Below are positions 51,752 to 63,000 of a stretch of DNA of 64,000 nucleotides, one piece after another. Position 1 is the first letter of the stretch. Each line of letters starts with the position of its first letter. Both the position numbers and the translations under genes were made by a program. The stretch is taken from the NCBI GenBank assembly GCA_000708835.1, contig DF237036.1:124001-188000 (forward strand). Reading direction: 5' to 3'. Below the pieces are notes generated by a model. The model was given only the letters and a program-made list of their open reading frames with translations. It did no database searches and had not been told where the DNA came from. This stretch comes from Klebsormidium nitens. Taxonomy: Eukaryota > Streptophyta > Klebsormidiophyceae > Klebsormidiales > Klebsormidiaceae.

Positions 51752-53185
51752 ATGGCGAGCAAGAAAGCGAAAGCAGGTGCCAGTGACATGGCGGACAACA
51801 TCTTTGACCGCCTGCCTGACAGCCTTGTGTTGAAAGTATTCTTCAAGCTTCCTCACATTGGGCATGTTCTGCGGGCCGCTTCGGTGTGTCGGCGATTCCG
51901 TGCTTTGGCCACCGAAAACGAGTATCTCGTGATCGACTTCAACAAACTTCCGAGGTCCGAAAGCCAGCAGAGCAGGAAGCGGCAAGACATGGCCGTTGGA
52001 CTCTTGCTCGCTCGTTGCGCACCAGGGGCGCCGAAGGACGTGACTATCATGGCGACAACGATGGGTTTCTTTTACCAGGAGAGCGTCCTCTTCTGGATTG
52101 CTGCGCTTAGCCCAAGCATCGAGTGCTTGCGGATAGAGGATGAAGAAAGCTTGGAGGACTTGGATTGCCGTTTGGAAGCCGCGTCTCATTGTCCTCGGCT
52201 CATCAGATTTGATCACGTCGGATCCAAGGGCTTTACCATGTCAACTTCGGTTGCTGTTAGATCCCGGGGAGGCTTCAAACGGCTTAAGTGTCTCCAACTT
52301 AGAAATCTCTCCACATCCGGTGATGCCATCAGTCAACTCGTGTCGCTCTGTCCCAGCCTCAAATGGCTTGAGCTTGAAGGACTCGGGGGTGTGGAGCAAC
52401 TTGAACTGACAAGTAGCACGGTCGAGTACGTCCGCTTGAATGTATCCAGCGAGTGGGGGGAGGACGTGGTCGGTTTCCAAGATGTACGGCTTGTGATGCC
52501 AGCCTTGAACAGTCTGACACTTGGGGACGTTGAGAACTCAGTCACCGTGCAGGATGCAACTCTGGAAGACCTCGAGCTTTTGAGTATTGCAAAGCACGCC
52601 GTCATAAACCTCGGGAGCAAAGCCAATTTGGTTAGCTTACAAATCCAGCTGAATTATTGGCCACCAAATGCTTATGTACGCGAGAGAACATATTCATTGA
52701 GCCGCTTCTTATCTATTCTTAAGCAATCAAAGCCAGGTTCGCTGAGAGTTCTGACAATGCCCTCACTAGACGACTCCGAGCAGCTTTCTTGGACAGACGC
52801 CCAAGATTTCTTTACGCATATCATTAGACTTCGGGTCTTCAGCTTTCCGGGCAGCTTTGCAGTGGCATGTGGATTTGGGGTCACATCGGGCGAGGGCATC
52901 AGTGAGCAGATTCGAGGGCTAGTGCAAGGGCTGAGCTTCAGGAATCTCTATGATTTCAGCTTCTATTTAGATGTAAGTATACCTGCTTGCTTTGAGCTTG
53001 CGGCAATAATAGCGAAGAGGAGCCCGATGTTGCAAACTTTCACTGTATTTGCAGACTCGGAGAGTGCTGGGTTTGAGCTGCCTGGGAGCTTCATCTCCCG
53101 GGTAATGGATTTCCAGCACTCCAATCCACAACTAAAGGTAGACATCAGGCTTCCCGATAGATTGAGAGGCCCGGACAATTGGTAA
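51752..53185 (+). CDS. F-box/leucine-rich repeat-like protein B
   Basis: A single open frame of 477 residues from ATG 51752. The F-box lies near residues 14-60 (NIFDRLPDSLVLKVFFKLPHI...AASVCRRFRAL), followed by weakly periodic leucine-rich sequence to the end (LKCLQLRNLS, LKWLELEGLGGVEQLELTSS, ALNSLTLGDVENS). F-box proteins bind SKP1 through the F-box and present substrates to an SCF ubiquitin ligase through the C-terminal part; the substrate is unknown. The gene is intact where copy A has a 5-base loss. The end (AATTG|GTAAGAATT overlapping the stop) resembles a splice donor, so a further 3' exon is possible, though copy A ends at about the same point. Upstream sequence is shared with copy A, so both probably had the same promoter at the time of duplication. 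Confidence 0.88.
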   Translation: MASKKAKAGASDMADNIFDRLPDSLVLKVFFKLPHIGHVLRAASVCRRFRALATENEYLVIDFNKLPRSESQQSRKRQDMAVGLLLARCAPGAPKDVTIMATTMGFFYQESVLFWIAALSPSIECLRIEDEESLEDLDCRLEAASHCPRLIRFDHVGSKGFTMSTSVAVRSRGGFKRLKCLQLRNLSTSGDAISQLVSLCPSLKWLELEGLGGVEQLELTSSTVEYVRLNVSSEWGEDVVGFQDVRLVMPALNSLTLGDVENSVTVQDATLEDLELLSIAKHAVINLGSKANLVSLQIQLNYWPPNAYVRERTYSLSRFLSILKQSKPGSLRVLTMPSLDDSEQLSWTDAQDFFTHIIRLRVFSFPGSFAVACGFGVTSGEGISEQIRGLVQGLSFRNLYDFSFYLDVSIPACFELAAIIAKRSPMLQTFTVFADSESAGFELPGSFISRVMDFQHSNPQLKVDIRLPDRLRGPDNW

Positions 53186-55074
53186 GAATTCTGGACGATT
53201 AAGTTGGCAGATTGATTCACGCAGTGTTGTTAGATGCAGACAGATCATCTTGAACCTGGAATGGAATCCAATTATCACTTGATTGAATCCGAGTCAGTTG
53301 CCAAGCATCATACTCGTCAATTCGGGGCCGGGCATGCTGCGCAATCACTCTAATATCTGAGTATACGTATATTTTGCGACACCTCAATTTCCCAGGCTGC
53401 TGGCAGGAATACCACATGCGGGCCGGGCCCGCCGCCAGCTGCATGATGGCCGGCCGGCGGACGGTAAGTTTGTCGGACAATGTTAGACTCAATACATGGA
53501 ATCAACCGGCCCAATCAGTACGTGATCCATGGCCGCCTATAGCGACTGCGGTACCTATAACTTAACACACAGTCGTTAAATCGTTCAATGCACATGTGCT
53601 GGCTCAACGTACGTACCCCTAGCTGTATAGTTCTGTTGACACCCGCAGACCCCTGCAGCTGTAGCTAGTTCCGATGGTACCCGTACTAATCCCCGCTCCG
53701 CCAGCGCGGCCTAGATGCATGCACAAATTCTTTCTCGACTGCCTCTTCCTCTTGAAAACGTGAGCATGAGTTTACGAAAGGCTTTCGAGCCAAACAGTTA
53801 CTGATTAGCACGATCAAACTAGGACTCGAGTTCGCATTTCACAATACTGATATATAAGTTGCACAACTACCTAAGAGCTCATGCAGTAACTTGACCATGT
53901 TACGCTTTCGAGTCCAATCGAAGTGGCGCGGCAGCCTTGCATGGGCCATCCGCAATTTTGCAGATTGCCTTCTCTACGACACTAGTACTAGAATAGTAGA
54001 GGAGCTCGTCGCCCCTACATGAAGGTTCGGGCCCCTTGACACTGAATCCACTCATGTTACCTTGTATATTGTAACCTCTGATATGCCCAAAAGTATGCTG
54101 GGGCCGTTATCAGGGTCAGGTCTGCCTGAAAGGCTCGATGCCCTGTCTTCCTGCTAGCAATGCTTGCCACTTCACCTGTCAGAGAGCAGCTGGAGTCTTA
54201 TTGATCCCAAAGTAACGCGGATCCAACTACAGCAGAGCGGTAGCTACTACGGCTGCCAGCGACACAAGACAGCTGGCAGTCCAACCTGGGCTTATACTCT
54301 TTGCTCCGCTTCTCCTGGATGGCTGAGGGGCGCCAGGAACTGTCAGTGTGCCGCCTGCAAGTGTGAAGATACGCGGTTCGAAAAGGTTCACGCACCGAGG
54401 AGACTAACCAACATTCTTACAGCAGGCCCGCCCTCATGAACGCTTTCCAACGAGTCTCCTTAAAGCGGACTTTGTAATTGTCGCCAAAAGCGTCTTTCGG
54501 GACTTGAAGCGTCGAAAAAAGACAAGCGGCTGACCGACGCAAGAGATGACCGCTGCCCAATCAGCCTGCCAAAACGGACACTCCTAGAGACCGGCTGACG
54601 GGATCAGGGATGGACCTCAAGCTCATTGGCGAGTCATAATCGTCGACAAAAACTTTCCGCCAGTTCTTTCTCCAACGATAAGGAGCCAACAGAAGCCAAC
54701 CCAACTTGTAAACGGCAATGTGCTCATGATGCAACAGTTTTCATAGGTGGTTAGAACAGCACGTGTCTTGGAAGCGGGTTCGGAAGGCGCGCTCAAAACC
54801 TTCGTCGATCAGATTACATAGAAGACCGAAAAACAAGATCGGGGACTCGATTGAGGAGATACCCAAGACGGACAAGGGGATCTACGACTCCATTCAAGAG
54901 CCATTGGTCGAGATGTTATCGTTCGGCAAGGTTGGATCAAAACGCGACCATTTTCCTTTGCGGTCTGTTTCAGACATACGGAACCCAAGCGGTGTGAAGC
55001 TTTCCACTTACTTGAAGAACTATCCAGAGCAGTGACCGGCGTCGCGACTGGGGCGGGCCAGTTGCTGAACAAAA
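53186..55074. other. Intergenic region between F-box B and the fasciclin-like gene
   Basis: Convergent 3' flanks, no independent gene seen. 54113-54350 is the unit-B copy of 48151-48380. 54990-55070 is a partial copy of the fasciclin exon 5 end (shared ACCGGCGTCGCGAC and GGGGCGGGCC with 55160-55190), with its own potential donor GTAAGTGG on the - strand. Confidence 0.55.
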
Positions 55075-58000
55075 TCAATCATGATTGCTCGGGAAATAAG
55101 CAAAATATGCGCCCAAGGCAGGGCGACACAACAATTGTCGCTTACTTGAGGAACTGTTCTGTGTGACGACCGGCGTCGCGACCGGGGCGGGCCCGGGAGC
55201 CCCCGGGAAGACGAAGCCCGGGGGGATCATCACCGTGTTGATGCCGTGTAACGCACAGAGGGGCTGAACGAGTGCCAAGTCGGGCTCCGTTACGGCGCCA
55301 CTAGACCCGGGGGGCCCGACGAAGAGGGTGGACTGGTTCAAGGAGAAGACGGGGATAGGCAGGCCCTGTGAAAACGGATACAGTTCGGTAAGACTGACCG
55401 GGTCGGTGTGTTCGTGCCAAAGCCTGTCGCCTTCTTTGTTCCGTCGCCTCTGATACGAAGAGAGCAACGGCATCGGTTATACTTCAGTGTTATAAGGCAT
55501 GATTTTCTCGAACAGGTCACGGGAGACTAAGCAACTCGTGATCCTGGACTTTTCTTCAGTTAAAAGCGCAGCGTCTTCTGCTCCGACGCACTTGGATAAC
55601 TGCATCTGTGAAGCTGCGTGCACACTGACCTGTAGCTCTGACGACAGGCTGACGTTGCCCTTGCTCAGCAGCGACGCCGCGGGGTGGTACCCGTCTGCCA
55701 CGTGGTAGAGCAGTATTCGCTGCAGGACGTCCGAGCTGGCGCCGAGCTTGAGAAGCAGCGCGGGGGGAATGGCGTTGAAGGCGTCGTCCGTGGGGCCGAA
55801 GATTGTCACCGGAATGGTAAGAGTCCTGAGAAAAGGGGCGAACAATGAGATTAAAAAACGAGCAAGTGGTAGAATTTGAGAAGCAGCGCGGGGGGAATGG
55901 CGTTAAAAGCATCGTCCGTGGGGCCGAAAATCGTGACCGGAATGGTGAGAGTCCTGAGAAAAAGAGCGAAGAAAGAGGGTTAAAAACAACCAGTGCTAAG
56001 CATCGAAGCAGCGCTGGCGGACTGCCGTTGAAAGTTTCGTCGGTGGGGCCGATGTCTTCTTAAGATGGAAGGAGCGAGGAAGGCTGAAGAGAGAGCGAAC
56101 GCGACCGAAAGATTCGCGCCTTAATAGATCCTGGTAACAAGCTGCTACTTTGAAAGCAGGTCGGTAGGGCCAGTGATTGCGACTGTAGGCGCGAGCGTCG
56201 TGAAGGTTCTCAAAGGACGGAAAGGCACTTCAAAAAATTGGCTGGGCTCTGAACCGGCTTCAATAAGGCCGAAGTTTTGATGGACTGGTGAAAATCCCGA
56301 AGGAAAAGGCGACGGAGCTCCCAATGTCAGGGTCGGACAAAGAAACAGCAGAACTTGAGGTCTATAGGCGGACGATGCTGTTAGGAAACGACGAAGGGAC
56401 ACCTCGCTCCGGGAGAAAAGGGTTGAAGTACCATTGGTGGGGCCGAGTACTGTAGCGGAAAGAGCAATGATGACCTTAACGAAAAGAGGGAGCACGAGGG
56501 AATAAAGTTGAGATTTGGACGGGACAATGAAAGGAGGTTTCGAAGATGATAGCAACTTCCACGCGATCATAAGAAAAGAATGTTGGCAGCCCCCATAAAG
56601 ACTATACTGCCCCGCTTCTGGTCTTCCCAAGGGTTCAGCTCTTGGATGCAGAATGGGCAGGCAGGTCTGATGTAGGCGTTTAATTGCTTAGCCTAAGCAC
56701 CTGCTTTTGACCTTCAAGCGACCACATACTTGAAGCACTTCACAAGGAAACCTGACTTGGAAGTACAAAATAAGCACACCCCTGTTGCTTTTTGGCAGTA
56801 AAGCTACTAGAAGGGAAAGTTATTTTTGAATGCCAGACGCTTTACCAAGAAGAGACGCACCAAAGGTTGAACTTGGCCATACCTGATTGCTAAGTCCAAG
56901 CCGGTTGCTTGGAGAACCTGAACTAGCTGTCTGTAACGGCCAGTATTTACAGCTGTTTCTAGGATGGTGCTGCAAGGGAAAGCAGACGGCGCGGGGGCAG
57001 GCGCAGGGCCCGGTTGGGGGGCCGGCGCAGGCTCAGGGGCTGGCTGGGGGGCCGGTGCGGGGACAGGTACTGGAGCTGGGGCCGGGGCTGTGAACGCAGA
57101 TGGATAAATTGATAAATAAATATTTGAATGAATATATGGAGAGATTAACCAAAAACAAAGCAATAATGAAGCCTGACTTGATACCAACAGAAGGTCTTCA
57201 CAAGAACGATCTCTTGCTGATACTTCTTCTGGGAGGCCAACGCGGGCTGGGGTGCCGGCGCAGGAAGAGGCACTGGGGCTGGGGCTGTGGAACAATAATG
57301 TCTCAGAAAACTCTCTAAAATCTGGTTTGAGAAAGCTTGGAGTCGTGACGAGACTGACTGATTTGCTGGAAGAAGATTCCATCTGCTTATATCTCTATGC
57401 TTATATCTCTTTTGAAATGTACTCCTACCGGTTCTGACATCCTGACAGAGGAGAGACCTTGACTGGTGTTTTGCCATCGTGAAGAGTTCCATTGACAATT
57501 TTTTTGATACACTGGTGAAAAACTCTATGCTGAAAAGGTAATAAGGTCCATAGAAGCAGGTCGAGGGAGCCTACCGGGAAGCACAGGTCCCCCAAAGAGG
57601 GGCGGTGTGGTCGGCATGAGGCCTGAAGAAACCGGGATGGTGAAGGGAACGATGATGCCGTTGAAGCCATGTACAACGCAGTCAGCAGCAACGATAGTAT
57701 CCGGCGCGGTGATGGGGAAACTATCCACCTGCATGCGGCAGGCGAGCTGGTGAGCAGATTGTTCTGAATGCTCTCTTACATAGCACAGCCGTGAGTGCAC
57801 AAGGAGATTCTGAACCATGCTCTGACATCGGGTAAAGTGGACAGGTATGAAGTGGAAAGACAGGTGGAAAGAACTTGAAGGTCCTGTTCAAAAAGAAGTA
57901 GTAACACATTCAGAAGCTACTGTCAATCACGCTTTCAGGTTGCACCCTGCGCACAGGTGTTGGGGAGCAGTGGAGGTTCCTCTGATATTGTTTGCCACTT

Positions 58001-59131
58001 TTCTGTCATTGAGTCATCAAGCGCGCTTGTGCTAGTATCTTTCCAGACCCTTCACGTAACAGGCCTAGGCTCTGAAAACGGAATTTCCTGCTGGAAGCTG
58101 AACTGAACCCTTTTGAACTGCACGTCCAAAGCTCTGCCGTAGAATGAAGAATAATCAAGAAAATCAGGCATTGAAAACCCCAAATGCAATGATTTGAGAA
58201 TACATCACATCAGCCAACGTCCTTAAAATCCCTGTCATGCAAGCACGCACAGAGGGTGTCTATCAACAGGGCCCCTCCCTGATAGGCTTGTGTTTTTCAT
58301 GTGGTTTGCATAACATCACTCAGAAGATGACAAAACAGGAAACCCTGATGGGGCAATGGCCCAACTGAGGAGTGATGATCCTGGAAAGTATCATACAACA
58401 AAAAGGCCCGTAGCCAACAGCTTAGCTGACTCATATACTGAGTAAGTTGGAGATGCACATTTAGCAGAGCTGAATGCTGCCCTAAGCAATCAAGCAAGGG
58501 CGCCAGAACCACCATGAAACGGCCCTTTTTCCCATTTGAAGGACACTGTTTGCCCTCAGGATCAGCACCGACCCTTTGGACAAAGATTGAGCGTTCTCTT
58601 TGTTTGCAACTTTGGAAAGGAACTAGATGCTGCCCTGAGCAATGAGTGATGGGGCCCCAAACACAGATTCACGTAGAACAGGTGACTTAGACTCACCTGA
58701 AGGACACTAGTTGCTCTGAGAATGAGCAGAGGCTCCCCAGACAAAGAGATGAGCGTCTCGTTGTTTGTGAACCGGGCGGCCGGCAAGCTCCCTCCCACCG
58801 CGTGTGAGAAAAGGAGCCTTTGCAAAACGAGCGCGTTCGCCGGTGTCGTCAAAAACGTCGTTGCATTGGGAGACATACCGTCCCAGGCCCCATCTAGCGG
58901 GGCAAAGACGGTGATTCCACCACCGCTATTAGCGATAGCGTCCAGCAACCCTGGCGCAAGGCCTACTGAGCTGATGTAAGCGGCAAATTTGGAGAACTGG
59001 GAGGCTTGCGAGAGGGAGCGGAGGCACGGAGAGGAGCTGTTTGACAAGGATGACGACTGTGCGCAAGAGCGGGTGGCGAAGAAGAGGAGAAAGATAAGGA
59101 ACAGGGGCACAAGTCGCGTATGCCCCGCCAT
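55075..59131 (-). CDS. Fasciclin-like arabinogalactan protein with two FAS1 domains (5 exons)
   Basis: Exons: 58697-59131, 57575-57728, 56883-57087, 55630-55825, 55075-55365; all GT-AG and in phase (0, 1, 2, 0). Exon 1 starts with a signal peptide (VPLFLIFLLFFATRSCAQ). FAS1 domain 1 spans exons 1-2 (GLLDAIANSGGGITVFAPLDGAW ... NGIIVPF). Exon 3 opens with an Ala/Pro-rich linker (APAPVPVPAPAPQPAPEPAP), a typical arabinogalactan glycosylation region. It leads into FAS1 domain 2 (TILETAVNTGRYRQLV; TIPVTIFGPTDDAFNAIPPALLLK; ILLYHVADGYHPAASLLS; HGINTVMIPPGFVFP). Fasciclin-like proteins act at the plasma membrane and wall in adhesion. The 3' end is uncertain: the stop at 55075 gives an unusual tail, and a donor-like GTAAGC inside exon 5 suggests a further exon, possibly with a GPI signal. 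Start coordinate may be off by one base. Divergent from the O-fucosyltransferase gene. Confidence 0.87.
55748..56490 (-). repeat. Exon-edge array at fasciclin-like exon 4 acceptor
   Basis: GAAGCAGCGC in the exon (55752) recurs at 55880 and 56005, spacings of 128 and 125 bp; weaker copies follow near 56150-56210 and 56390-56490. The nearest copy (about 55874-55980) is close to 90 percent identical by eye over about 100 bases. It keeps the acceptor CTCAG|GACTC and an open frame through TIFGPTDDAFNAIPPALLLK before diverging to a stop. The relic in unit A shows the same arrangement. Confidence 0.87.
57240..57290 (-). repeat. Copy of fasciclin-like exon 3 acceptor and linker
   Basis: On the - strand CCACAG followed by codons for APVPLPAPAPQPA copies the start of exon 3 (57087 downward). 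It lies about 200 bases upstream of the true acceptor, in intron 2, and could serve as an alternative acceptor in the same phase. Confidence 0.65.
58530..58620 (-). repeat. Copy of fasciclin-like exon 1 donor edge
   Basis: GAAGGACACT at 58538 copies the exon 1 edge at 58699, a 161-bp offset. GACAAAGATTGAGCG and TTGTTTGCAAC further along match GACAAAGAGATGAGCG and TTGTTTGTGAAC in the exon. It lies downstream of the true donor, inside intron 1. Confidence 0.75.
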
Positions 59132-60031
59132 CAACACGGGAAAAGGAGCGAAGGCCTAGATCCAAAAGCTGACTATCGCATGCTTCTCAGAGCCAGAAGT
59201 GTAGTTTTGCCACTACTGGACCCTCTCGGAACTGACAACCTACTTTACGTTTAAGTTTACACATAAGAAAGTTTCTCAACAGCGGCTCCTTGCTGTCTGA
59301 TACAGCTTGTAAAGAGCAGGAGATGACTGCCGCTAGCTCCACTCAACTTAGACTTGCCGTCGCAAGCGCTCAATTCCTCAACACGGCATTGCTCCGTCAT
59401 AGATTTGACCAGCTTTCAACCATGGAGAAACTGCGAGCGCCCTGAATTTTAAATGAGGCGGCCACTCCACCCAGTGATGTCTGCAGAGCACTGCCTTACG
59501 TGAAGGCGCCTCCTGCTGGCTGTGATGTGATCCCTTGCTTACCTTGGTATGTACAATTTTCCGCAAGTGAAGAAAGGAGAGTGCCCCTGCCAGCTTTCAT
59601 GAATCATGATCAGTTCGTAGCTTGACTGCCAGCGTGGCAAACGTGCATGTTGACTTCGGCCCTAGGTTTGGGGTTTTGTGCGCACCCAGAACGGAACGGA
59701 AACGGAAAGATTTTGATCGTATGCCAGATTTTGGGCCTGCATATGCGATCTGAATGCCAAAGACCTAGAAGACTGTTGTCAAATCGCCCTTGGACTGCAG
59801 AGAGTCCCAAGCCGTCCCTATTACTGAACCGCTTATATCAGCGCTTATATGTCGCTTACCAAGTTTGACCAGAGTGGGTGAAGCGATCCGTGCTTTGATA
59901 ATTGCATGTAGGGTTTGCAAGCTGACAATAGAGGGCAATGCACCAGCTAGCTAGAGCTTCATACAGGCCATCTTTGTTTCACTGCTTGGAAGGAAGTTTT
60001 GGAGCTCCCAGGGCGCTGGCCATGCTCTGGA
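59132..60031. promoter_or_regulatory. Divergent promoter region (fasciclin-like / O-fucosyltransferase)
   Basis: About 900 bases between the two start codons. Both promoters and 5' leaders should lie here. I could not assign core elements by eye. Short frames inside it look incidental. Confidence 0.5.
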
Positions 60032-63000
60032 ATGGCCAGGGGTCTCTCGAGGTTTGCAGATGTGACTCACGCGCCGCGCTCATTCAGGACAGGGCCCAGC
60101 CAGATGCACCGACATCGGAAGCGAGCATCAGCAGCATGGGCCTGCCAAGGCATACTATTGCTCCTGGTCACGACACTGCTGAGCACTCTGTTGCTCTGGA
60201 GCAGAGGGAGAGGCCTTTCACGGCCTGCGACCACCTCACAGGATGTCTTGCCCAAAGTAAGTAGTGTAGGATCCTGTTGTTGTGGAATGAAATCCTGGTG
60301 TATATGCATAATCAATTGGCATTGCATGATGCAGATGTAAGCTTGATCGCTTTAGATCAATGCACGAGTTTTTGTGCGCAGCGTTGATTGATTGCAGCCC
60401 CATTGATGCACCTCTCAGTTGTAGGTGGTTTGCACCTCTCTGCTCCAACATTGCTGACATTGTTAGCTGACCTTATTCAGCTGTGTCAGTTCATATCAGT
60501 GTCATCAGTTCGAGAAAGCAGGTTCTATTTCACCGAGATCCTACCAGCAGAATTTTGACTTTTTGTTCTGTGACCGCTTCTGCCACGATGTATTGAGGCT
60601 GTGCACTGGATTCTGCACTTTTAACCACATAATTCTTACGTCCTAACCAACTTTCATGTAATTCTTATTCTTGTTCGGAAAGGGCTTCAGGGTGGCCATC
60701 TCCAGACTAAGCTGGCAATTCAAGCATAGTCTTGTTGGAGGCGTCGCTGAACTTGAGCTTGACAGTTATGCCTTCTCCTGCCAGGCCAGGAACATAGGAG
60801 TGCACTCAGTGCTGACTGCATCGCAGAACAAGACGAATAGCAACGGAGAAGCAGGGCCGGAGTTTAGTCTGTGGTCTTCAGAGGAAGAGACAAGGAGGTG
60901 GAAGGCATGCTACCAGCGAAGACCGGAGTGGCCAGAACCGCCCCCTCAGGATCAGTCAAGCGGCTATCTACATGTGGCCTTGTCCGGGGGCCTGAACCAG
61001 ATGCGAGTTGGGGTGAGCAAAACTCAGAGGGACATGGTAAATCTTGTTCGAGACCGGTGTCCGTGGCGAAGAAGGTGATTGTCCAAGTAGAAACAATCTC
61101 AGGTACGATCTTGGAACGAGAAGGAGCTTCTTTAAAAAAGGCCAACCGTACGAGTGAGCGAACGAGAAGCGGCTTTCAAGCTGTAACGAAGATTCGCTGC
61201 ACCTTCGCATTCTGAACGTGGAAGTAGACCTCTTGTTCCAGTGTTTCTTTTATCTCTCTCTCAAAATGCTGCTTTGACCCCATGCCTCGAATTCTGGTCA
61301 AGGCACTGATCATAGGCAGACTTCTTTCTCGTCCTCTGGTCTTCACACTCTTGAATCATATCTGTCAATCAATGCGGAACTTCCTTTACTTATGTTTATA
61401 TCGACTTTAGTTCAAGAACATAAGTTGTATTGTTTCGAATCAACTGCTGTTGCAAGTCCACGTTCAGGGTCTCAGGTTCTGGCGCCAGTAGAAACTTTGC
61501 CTATCGTAATGCGGCCCAATATCTTGTCCTTCTAGACCATTCCGGATTCCCATTCCAACCAAAAATCATTATTCTGGTAAATATCACCGCCTCTATCTCA
61601 CAGAAGGGTAAATACTGACTGATAAGGTGTGGAACGGGCCTTTCACACCTCCGGTTATATGTGGTAGGCCGCTGTCTTCCTGCAGCTCTGCGATGCCGTG
61701 GTGGTTGCCCGGGTACTCAATGCCACCCTCGTTGTTCCCCACTTCGACAAAGATTCTTGGTGGGACGATCACAGGTGCGGGCTCCGATTTCATTTGAAAG
61801 GTCGCTGGTCCTTAAAGCTCAAGAGATGCAAGGGGAGAGGGTCTTGCAAGCTGCAATCTCGTAAGATTGTCAGATTGATTGCGAGAAGGATGTTCTCCTG
61901 GCCTTGATCAAGTTTTGTGAAAGGAACGTTGCTTTCTCGAACCCAGTCAATTCTCGAGATTTTTGTCGTCCTGCCCTTCCGAGCAACGCCAGCTGATTGC
62001 AAAGTGCCGGAGTTCCTGATTGAACGAGGTTTTTGTGTAGGACCAACAGAGCCGCGTTCCTCGAGGTGTAGCTGTTGCTTCTGTCAAACTCAGCTGTAGG
62101 CATGGCTCTTCCATATACTTCCGCTTTCATTCCTCCCCAGAAATCTCCGTTCCTTCGTAGTCTAGGACTCTCTCGTCGAAGAAGATCACTTGATTCACAT
62201 TTTGACAGCATTGCCACAGATCCTCCCAAAACCGAAAGTTGCTCTTTGTGAACCCCTTGTGCCACTCCACCGACACCTTGAGAGCATTGGTACAACATAT
62301 GCAGAGAAAAGACGGATACTTTGTTGAGGATCCCCATAAATGAGACCACTTATTAGACATTTCACACTCTCGTCGTATCTACGTGCGCAGTAGTCTCGAA
62401 GAGGTCTTCGATGTGGATCACCTCATCGAAGCCCTGCAAGCAGACGTGCGCATCGTGAAAGCCGTTCCCGATGCGCTCGCGACTGCCAAAGTCACCTCCA
62501 AGCTGTACCCACGGAAGTCCACGCCCCAATTCTATGTCGAGCACGCACTCCCCCTACTCCGGTGAGAGAGAACTCTGGAACATCAGCTATCCGATTCTGG
62601 ACGTTATATTGTTCTTCTGCGCCTGGAAACAGTCCGCTATAAGTCACCTCCAAGCTGTATCCACTGAGTCCTCGCGCCACTTCTTGTCGAGCACGCACTT
62701 CCGTACGCAATTGAGACAATCTTCAAAAGCATCGCTTGTAACCCGGGTTTTGGGACCCTAATTGCCTCACGAACTCCAAGGTTTTGATGTAGTTGGATCA
62801 AGGCGCGAGAAACTTACGAACTGGATGCGGCAAGTTTGAACGTTCCTGCCACGTGGCGGGGAAAATTACGCCATCTTTTAAGCCCTTTCACCCCTGGCTT
62901 GAGTCTCGAGGTTATGATCAGTGTTTGCATGTGCTTCAGGATCCACAAATTGTCACTTTTGGGAATCTCGATTTAAGCGCTGTGATTTGTCTCACTTTTG

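Larger units (their letters stand above)
50380..56500. repeat. Segmental tandem duplication, unit B
   Basis: Unit B mirrors unit A in order: flank (50402-50510 matches 43955-44065), decayed Ser/Pro-rich exon 1, F-box gene B, intergenic block, fasciclin 3' exons. The right end lies inside the intact fasciclin-like gene, whose 5' exons have no counterpart in unit A. Confidence 0.82.
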